Origin: Liolophura sinensis | Taxonomy: Eukaryota > Mollusca > Polyplacophora > Chitonida > Chitonidae | NCBI RefSeq assembly: GCF_032854445.1 | Contig: NC_088307.1 | Coordinates: 3,102,001 to 3,166,000, forward strand | Length of the DNA: 64,000 nt | Direction of reading: 5' to 3' | Part shown: positions 56,120 through 64,000 of the stretch, piece by piece | Layout: each line of letters opens with the position of its first letter | Position numbering within the stretch: position 1 is the stretch's first letter | Made by a program: the position numbers and the translations under genes | Notes under the pieces: model-generated | Seen by the model: the letters and a program-made list of their open reading frames with translations, nothing else | Told to the model about the DNA's origin: nothing | Databases searched by the model: none

Positions 56120-59100
56120 TTGTATAATGGCTGAGCTCACGGGTTGGATGATACTTAGTTTATTATTTGATTGTTGCGTAACGACTTACGCTAATATTTG
56201 TACTTTTAATTGGCGGTCAGTAGTTTGTCAGTGGCAGTGGAAAGAGACCACGCATGACTCGTTAGTCATCCGTATGTGCCAAGGCAGCCCTTTGTTTTTG
56301 GCGTAAGAGGACCACAATAGACCTGTGCCTAATGTGCATGTAAGGTTTCTGGTAAGGCGATATTCATTATTGTCGAGGAAAGCCTTTTCTGTTGTGTGTA
56401 AGACATCCGCTAATGCGGAGACAACAAGTACATCTGGGCGTATGTTTCTGATGGTTGATTAATGACTCGGTCAAACTGGCTGATGGCGGACAAAGCTCAG
56501 TGAATCAGATACGGTAATGGTACCTGCGAGGAAGTCTCGTCCGCTCACGGATCGTTCTGCCAACAAGAGACGATTTTCTGGTAAGTTAAACGCTACGTTA
56601 CGAAGGCAATTCACGGCCAATGACACAATCGATCAGTGACCATTCCTTACAGAAAACCATTCAACCAGATAACATTGTTTTCGATCGCTTGAAAGGTTTT
56701 ATACTTCCTTGAATTTAAACCCCCATCGGATGCGAGGCACATGGAAACAGATTGTTACTTTGGAAACTGTTTGTATTGTGTTTTTTGCTAAAGATTTAAA
56801 CACTTGCGAATAGAGTATTGTACTCCTACAACTATGGATGGAGGAAGCGGGAAATCTGGAAAGCTATCAAAGCTATATTGATTAACTGCAAGCCATTAAC
56901 GTTGTATACAAAGGAAATAGTGTCTTCCAGTCAATTTTGACCCACAGAGAAAACAGTGCAATACTTTGAAAACGATTTGTCCTGAACTTTCTGGTAAAGA
57001 CGTCAACACTTGTGAAAAGAGTGTTTTACTCTTGAGTTATGGCTGGACGAAAAAGGAAAAAAATATACTGAGTGACTGTAAACCATTAACGTTGTATGCA
57101 CACGGGTATTGGCTAACACAGTTTATATTGGAGATTTTCCTGCTTCCTAAAAGTTTTGCGGCATTGATGACAATAGCCCGTCGGAAGCTGTCAGAGGGTC
57201 AAGGTGAAATTATAGACCGCCTAATGACGTACCAAGAGGAACATCAAAATGTGTCGCCCATCACAAAGGTGAATCCAATGTGGATGGTAGTCAAGTATCG
57301 TTCAGAACATGGTAGTAAGGGAAAGCAGCTAGAGTCTGTATTAAAGGGGTTCCTACAGCATGAAGCGTTTATTTACAAATATCTGTAACAACAGTATGAG
57401 GATCATTACCTTAGAGTACAAGAGGTTAAAGTCCTATTGTCACAAACGCAGATGCATTTATAAGCTCATTTAGCCATGTATATCAAACATTTGTGATTTG
57501 TTGATTTTACACGTAGGTATTTTTTCACCGACACCAAACACAGAATATTGAACATAGGCATCAAAACAGATGAAAAGAAGTTGATACTAATGTTAACCGA
57601 CACAAATGTTTACCACGTTTCTACACCGCTGAAGACTGTGTGTATGTATGGACATTACTTTTCAACGTGGAATAGATTTTAAAACGCGATTTTAGCAAAG
57701 AGTGAAAATGTGAGAGTCTGACGGATTTATTTGCAAAAAATATACAGTACTAGAGTAAATGTAGCAACTGAAATCCGCGACCGCTTGGTGAACTCCGTAT
57801 TTTAGTAGCACCTGGCGGCCTACACGCCCCGACCAGCCCACATACTGTACGGGATGTTTCACCTAAGGTTTTGTTTAACATAATAAAGTCCTACTTGCGG
57901 GTATGTACTTTTGTAAACTTCATGTAGTCTCATCTCTAAGATCTTAGTTTACATTTGTATGATAATCATTGTGGTGCCAAGGACGCCATCCTACCAAACC
58001 TCAGGCACACTGCTCATCAAGACGTAATAAAGCTCAGACCGAGCTCATTTCACTGTGCCTGCCCATCGACCCAGTCGCATTTCTTCACAGCTCGAAATAA
58101 GCAATGATATTGTAACCGATGGAGAAAAGGCGTCTTTTGTCAACGTTTTAAGGACAAAAACTTTTTCTTGATAAAAAGAGAAACCCTTCCCATTGTTTTC
58201 CGAGCGGCTGAAACTAGTTTGCTCCTCTCTAATCCTTTTGTTCTATATTACACATAATAAAGCGCTGTTGCCATAGGCTAATGTTTGTCGCCATTATGTC
58301 GCCAGCCAAGAATTCAGGTGTAAGAACAATATATTTTCATTTGGTCGATAATGAAAGACGCAGTATTGAAAGAGCTCGGTGCAGAAGCTCATAGGCTGTC
58401 AATAGTGTAACCTAATGCCGGAACTGGTGTACCTTTCCTGTAAGCACACGCTTGCTACGTTTTCCCACCGTAGCCATCAGTTAGAGGACAAACAACAATT
58501 TGGGGAAACGCGTGAATCACATCTCAAGCGAGAAAAAATGTGAAAAGTTTTTTTCCAACCATAATGCTGGCCGCCACCGTATAATTAAAATATTCTTGAC
58601 AAAGGCGTAAATTCATATATGTAAATAAACAAACATCCCTAGTGCTCTGAACTAGATTAATGCTTGTGATACTGTCAAGAGCTACAGTCTTAAGGTAGAC
58701 CACTACGATAATTACAATCCGCTGTCATGGGAGATGTTACGTACTGAACAAGAGGTGGGAATTCTCGGTAAATCAATTGGAATCTCTCACCGAGGCTCTT
58801 GGTCTTTCATCTCCACCTGCTCTAGAATGCAGCAGTCGTCCTGTGGCCTATTAAGTTCTCGTGCCGGGAACAATTCCCGTCCATAGATATAATGTCAAGA
58901 GGGGCTTAAGAACGTGAGTATAAGAATCCACCTTTACCTTATTGACCTTCATTCTCTTCCTGATACTTAAACCTGCTTGAAGTTGAACCGAACTTACCAC
59001 ACATGTCGTTTACTTAGTTTTTTTAGTACTCCGATGAACATTTGTAATGAGGAGCATACCAGGCAAGACCTAGGAAGGGATTTCAACTGAAGCCGAGTAA

Positions 59101-59330
59101 GTCGTATTTCTTCAGCTAGAAGAAACGCAAACAATTTCTGCCAAGTATGGTCCCCTTTGGCGTACTGAAAAGAAAAAGAGCCTCTGCAGCAAGTTGTTGT
59201 ATAAATGACGATCCAATGGACAAAAAACATGCACCTGATGACATTATTTACGCCTGTCAAATTATACCAAAAACTGTTCTGCAGCGGATGTAGTTTATTG
59301 TTATATTTGTAGGTTTTTTCCGATATCAAA
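56120..59330 (+). repeat. Tandem module M, copy 2
   Basis: Its first 550-600 bp are nearly identical to the start of copy 3 ('tgtataatggctgagctcac', 'gcgtaacgacttacgctaat', 'cacggatcgttctgccaaca'). It carries an internal duplication (about 56,740-56,950 versus 56,955-57,120). The 140-codon frame at 56,966-57,388 lies in this repeat, is not preserved in the other modules, and is not called as a gene. SINE remnant at 58,540-58,640. Confidence 0.78.
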
Positions 59331-60551
59331 TGGTTTACACAGTGTTTGTATAATGGCTGAGCTCACGGGTTGGATGATACTTAGTTTATTATTTGATTGT
59401 TGCGTAACGACTTACGCTAATATTTGTACTTTTAATTGGCGATCAGTAGTTTGTCAGTGGCAGTTGAAACAGATCACGCATGACTCGTTAGTCATCCGTT
59501 TGTGTCAAGGTAGCCCTGTGTCCTTTGCGTAAGAGGACAACAATAGACCCCTGTCTAATGTGTATGTAAGGTTTCTGGTAAGGCGATATTCATTATGGTC
59601 GAAGAAAGCGGACAGACATCTATAGCCTGGTCTATTGTGTGTAAGACATCCGCTAATGCGGAGACAAGTACTTCTGAGCGTATGTTTCTGATGGTTGATT
59701 AATGACTCGGTCAAACTGGCTGATGGCGGACAAAGCTCAGTGAATCAGACACGGTAATGGACACAATTGTACTTGCGAGGAAGTCTCGTCCGCTCACGGA
59801 TCGTTCTGCCAACAAGAGACGATTTTCTGGTAAGACAAACGCTGAGTTACAAAGGCAATTTATGGCACAATCGATCAGTGACCATTCCCTAAAGAAAACC
59901 ATTCAACCAGATAACATCGTCCTCGATCGCCTGGAAGATTTGATACTTCCTTGAATTTAAATCCCATCGGATTCGAGGCAGCTGAAAGAGTTTGTTACTT
60001 TTGGAGTTTGGAATCTGTTTGCATTGTGTTTTTTCTGATATAGATGTAAACACTTGTTTTATACTCTTAGAACTATGAATAGAGGAAACGGGAAATCTGA
60101 AAAGTTATCAAAAGTCATATTGATTAGCTGCAAGCCATTAACGTTGTATACACAAGAGGTAGTGTCTTCCAATCAATTTTGAGTCATAGAGAAAACAGAG
60201 TATTACTTTGGAAACGTTTTGTTTTGAAGATTCTGCTAAAGATGTCAGAGTGTGATACTCTGGAGTTATGGATTAAAGAAAAAAAGAAGTCTTTAGAGAG
60301 TAGAAAAGAGTTGTAAAAAGCTATATTGACTGACTATAAACTATAAACGTTGAATACACAACAGCTATCTACCAACATAGGGTATATTGGAGATTTTCCA
60401 GCTTCCTCCAGTTTTGCGACATTGATGACACAATGCTGTCGTAGGCCGTAGTACTTTTCAAAGTCTGAGCAGATTTTAAACATGATTTCAGCACAGGTGA
60501 AAACATGTCAAGCCAATATGTGCACTCCGCTTCCAGGTAAACTGTCTTTAT

Positions 60552-60657
60552 TTGTTTAGGTCGTGAGTTTCCCCCAGGCTCTGCGAATATTTCATATAAG
60601 TGAAATATTCTTGAGTACGTCGTAAAACACTTATCAAATAAATAAATCATATAAATA
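60552..60657 (+). repeat. SINE 3' fragment, + strand
   Basis: 'tttcccccaggctctgcg', 'tataagtgaaatattcttga', 'gtacgtcgtaaaacac' and AAATAAAT. Abuts a minus-strand SINE tail to tail. Confidence 0.8.
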
Positions 60658-60658
60658 A

Positions 60659-60815
60659 ATCTATTTGTTTATTTTTTTGATTTGTGTTTTACGCAGTACT
60701 CAAGCTTAAGAATATTTCACTAATATGCCGCAGGTGTCCAGTATATTGATGGTAGAAAAACCACACAGAGCCCTGGAGAAACCCACGGTCGCCGGTTGCT
60801 GGCATGTAATACATG
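60659..60815 (-). mobile_element. 5'-truncated SINE, tail-to-tail partner
   Basis: 'gatttgtgttttacgcagta' to 'cacggtcgccggttgctggc'. With the preceding copy it forms an A/T-rich-centred inverted repeat. Confidence 0.8.
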
Positions 60816-61823
60816 TATGTCTTTAAGACTGAAGCTGGTAATAGAATGGAGCTTCTGAACTCTAATTGTATTTATAAAGACGACTTTTTGTTAGAATGAG
60901 ACTTAGTAATGTTTCACCGGAGCGAACGTTATGTATCTAAAGCCACACATAGAGCTGTGTTTAATTTAGGCCTTTTTGGCTTACGTTTAATCTCAATACA
61001 ACTTTTTTTTTATCCAAAGCATTTAATAACAAATAGTACATGTGATTTAATGAAAGAAGTCCATGGTGGGAAGGTATCCAAACGACGGTGTCAGTGCGAA
61101 AGTTCATAGAACAATGCTAAAAGCAATAAACTAACTGAAAAGAGAAATGATCAACATATCACTATTTTGAATAAATTAAATCAGAAAGAATTCCCTCCGA
61201 CTGCTGCGATGTAAGTCACCACGTGTAAACTTCAAAGAGGCTTTGATCCACATACGAATACTCCCTAGATTTGCAGTCTTTAACTGTGTCGGGTTTGCCA
61301 TCCATATAAACAGTCGAATCAACTGATAATCAATGCTGCTGCCAAGGACGCTATCTCAACAAACCTTTTTGAGATATTAAGATATTAAGATCTAACAAAG
61401 CTCAGACCTTGCTTATTCCACTGTGTCTGTCTATCGACCCGGCCGCATTTCATCACAACTCGAAATAAGCCATACCATTCAGATTAGCCCTGTCAGTATT
61501 GATTAGCTGTTGCATAACCGACGGGACAACAACAGAAGCGTCTTTTGTCAACGTTTCAAGGACAAAACAGCTTCTAAAAAAATAAAACGAGAAAGCACTC
61601 ACTTTTGAACGATGCAGACGAGTTTCCTTTTAGCCTCTCTTGCTCTAGATTATACATAATTAAACGCAACCGGCTGATGTTAGTGTTGCCATTCAGTCAC
61701 CAGCCTTGAATTCTGGGACAAGAACAAGGAATTGTCGACTGGATCAGTCGATGATTAAAGACGAAGAATTAAAATGGCTTGGGGTAGAAGCTCCAAAGCT
61801 GTTTACAGTCTAGTCTGATACGA

Positions 61824-62066
61824 TTTGTTTGTTTGTTTGATTGGTGTTTTACGCCGCACTCAAGAATATTTCACTTATACGACGGCGGCCAGCATTATGG
61901 TGGGTGGAAACCGGGCAGAGCACGGGGGAAACCCGAGGCCATCCGCAGGTTGCTGACAGACCTTCCCACGTAGGACTGGACTTGAACTCACGGCGACCGC
62001 ATTGGTGAGAGACTCCTGGGTCAATACGCTGCGCTAGCGCGCTAACCAACTGAAACACGGAGGCCC
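61824..62066 (-). mobile_element. Near-full-length SINE with 14-bp TSD
   Basis: Perfect direct repeats CTAGTCTGATACGA at 61,810-61,823 and 62,067-62,080. Low divergence from the family consensus and a perfect TSD mark it as one of the youngest insertions. A 25-bp stretch after 'cttcccacgta' is deleted. Confidence 0.96.
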
Positions 62067-62279
62067 CTAGTCTGATACGAGAAATGATGCACTCTTGCAC
62101 TCTTTCTGTAAGTACACGCACAAGACGTTTTCCTTTTGTAGCGATGAGTTTGTGGACTTAAACTTCAATTTAGAGATAAACGTAAGAACATCGCCAAAGT
62201 GACGAAGATAATGTGAAAATTCTACCTGTATATATGTCTCAATTAAAATGAGTTTATTGAATTCTTTGTTTACTTTATT

Positions 62280-62416
62280 TTTTTTTTTTTTTTTGATTGG
62301 TGTTTTACGCCGTACTCAAGAATATTTCACTTATACGACGGCGGCCAGCATTATGGTGGGTGGAAACCGGGCAGAGCCCGGCGGAAACCCACGACCATCC
62401 GCAGGTTGCTGGCAGA
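62280..62416 (-). mobile_element. 5'-truncated SINE with 12-bp TSD
   Basis: Direct repeats GTTTACTTTATT at 62,268-62,279 and 62,417-62,428. Only the 3' half is present, very close to consensus, with a pure T run (A tail). Confidence 0.95.
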
Positions 62417-62428
62417 GTTTACTTTATT

Positions 62429-62555
62429 GGTATCCCCCGGATGGTCGTTGGTCTCCTTCGGGTTCTGCCCGGCTTCCTCCGACCACAATGCTGACCACCG
62501 TCGGATAAGTGAAATATTCTTGACTTTGGTGTAAAACATGAATCAAACAAATATG
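62429..62555 (+). repeat. SINE 3' fragment, + strand
   Basis: 'ccggatggtcgttggtctcc', 'ccggcttcctccgaccacaa', 'ggataagtgaaatattcttg'. Older (more diverged) than its inverted neighbour. A further worn + copy follows at 62,580-62,695. Confidence 0.85.
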
Positions 62556-63050
62556 TAAATATTGTCAAGTTGTTATTTCTACTATTTAAACCCCATTGTT
62601 TCCTTTGGGGCTCTGTTCGGTTTCTCACACTATAATCCTGGCATTGTATAAGTAAAATTGACCACAACTTGAAAATCCAATCAAACGAAGAAATAATATA
62701 AGCCCTCAGTATTCTGGGCTACATGAAAGCGTGTGATACTATCAAGAGTGGAGAGCTACAGTCTGGAGGGAGACTGCAGTCTTGGGAGACTTTGCATATT
62801 AATCAAGAGCTGGGAATTCTCGGTAAATTGAATAACAGACAGGCTGGACGCTCTTACCGAAGGTATTTGTCATTGGTTTCCATCTGTTCTGGAATGCATC
62901 AGTCGTCCGCTGGCCTGTTAACTCCTCGTGCCGGGAACAATTCCCGTACATAGCGGTAATGTCCAGAGGGGTTGAGGAACGTGAGCAGAAGACTGCAGCA
63001 ACTCCGGCATATTTACCTTACTCTCTCACTAATACTTAAAACGGCTCTAA

Positions 63051-63689
63051 GTTTAACTCAACATTCCCGTTCCGATTCCCGTTCCGTTAAATAGCCAGAC
63101 TTTTCTTTCAATCCGCTCATTTAATTCAAGTTTTTTTCTTTAAATCTGTAAAAGTTTTGGAATAACACATTTGTCGTTTACTTACTACCGAATTTGACCT
63201 AGCATATCGACTAAGAGGAGCTTCTGGTAATCAAGGGCCTAGTGTTCTCGCGAAACGCGGAATAACAAGGCGTTAGTAAGGCATCTTAAACAGAACATTT
63301 AATTGATCAAGTGCTCATCCAGTCTCTCCTGTGCACACAAGCAGTAATATTTCTGTCTGACAAATTGATTAAGTCCAGTTAATGATGCAAATCTCAGAGG
63401 TGTATGAGCAAAAGCAGTGAAATTTTTTCTTTAGCCAGAACAAACAGCGTCTCAGCTTAAGTCTATGCACCTGTTAATTGTATAAAGGACAATCCATTTC
63501 ATAAAATAGGATACTAGATTAGCTGATGCAATTGCTTACGCTTGTCCAGTTGAACTAAGACTATTCATTTGCTGCGGCGTACGTCATTTGTGTGGTATTT
63601 GTAAAACATAAAAGCCGGTGACAAATGACCCGAGTTGTACTGAGCTCATGGACTTGATGATTTCTATCTCATGTATTCCTGAATGTTGT
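63051..63689. other. Unique DNA
   Basis: No gene or repeat supported. Confidence 0.35.
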
Positions 63690-63880
63690 TTAACCCCACA
63701 TTTAAAAGTTTTTGCTTTTAATTACCGGTCACTGTTATGGATAAAGGAAACCGAAGTGTTCAGGCTAAACCACCGACCTTTGGCAAGTACATTTCGACGT
63801 GTGACGCAAATATATACATATCTTATTGTTGGTAGACCGTGGTCTTTAGCAAACGCTTGATTACGTAAATGTACCTTTAC
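63690..63880 (-). repeat. Diverged SINE
   Basis: 'aaaggaaaccgaagtgttca' and 'aaaccaccgacctttggcaa' match the Leu-like SINE body (compare 'accgacattgggcag' at 19,875 and 'ccaaaggtcggtggttta' at 24,380). Confidence 0.5.
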
Positions 63881-64000
63881 ACATGCGACTTTGAACGCTG
63901 ATTATAGACGACAGACATAAGCACATACGTACGATGCAGATGGTCTAGCACCATACACAAACCATAGCTCAGTCAGAAATATGACAAAGAGAATGCAGAA

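Larger units (their letters stand above)
59340..63050 (+). repeat. Tandem module M, copy 3
   Basis: Begins with the block shared with copy 2 and ends with 'gtgccgggaacaattcccgt', also present near 58,860. Enlarged by four SINE insertions (60,552-60,815 pair, 61,824-62,066, 62,280-62,555). Confidence 0.75.

Noticed and set aside
56966-57388. 140-codon frame as a gene
   Set aside because: Lies within a duplicated non-coding module; the homologous parts of the other modules are broken and no domain is recognised.

Overview
The window looks like intergenic or intronic DNA of a metazoan, most probably a mollusc (a related lophotrochozoan is not excluded). The evidence is several tRNA-derived SINE families whose 3' tails, on the SINE strand, resemble 'aagtgaaatattcttgagta ... 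ggcgtaaaacacc' and '(ga)gtgagtgag / cgacgttaaac', which I know from molluscan genomes. Other support is the truncated non-LTR retrotransposon, AT-rich unique DNA and abundant minisatellites. I see no bacterial-style gene packing, no rRNA, no true tRNA gene and no convincing host exon. The only protein-coding signals I trust are two fragments inside one retrotransposon insertion: the C-terminus of a reverse transcriptase and an intact SGNH-hydrolase-like ORF.

Layout. 0-5 kb: unique DNA, a 15-bp and a 34-bp minisatellite, SINE pieces and a small inverted-repeat element. 5.2-8.3, 13.1-17.2 and (inverted) 22.0-24.7 kb: three copies of a composite repeat ('X-Y'), the second holding an expanded 45-bp satellite. 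9.5-12.7, 17.3-21.9 and 25-26.5 kb: smaller dispersed families. 26.8-27.5 kb: 50-bp minisatellite. 29,166-35,130: a 5.97-kb foldback-like element whose long inverted termini are built from about 130-bp tandem units. It interrupts a SINE with an 8-bp target duplication and is itself interrupted by the LINE that carries the SGNH ORF. 37.3-41.0 kb: a tandem duplication. 41,666-42,421: a solo LTR inserted in a minisatellite. 43-52 kb: SINEs, 28-bp, tetranucleotide, 44-bp and 107-bp arrays. 52.9-63.1 kb: three tandem modules of about 3.3 kb.

Nested insertions give a partial relative chronology: SINE fragment, then foldback element, then LINE; minisatellite, then LTR; X-Y element, then SINEs. Almost all long open reading frames are products of tandem repeats lacking stop codons and are not annotated as genes. 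All identifications come from reading the sequence by eye; no alignment or database search was run, so repeat boundaries not fixed by target duplications are approximate (tens of bases).
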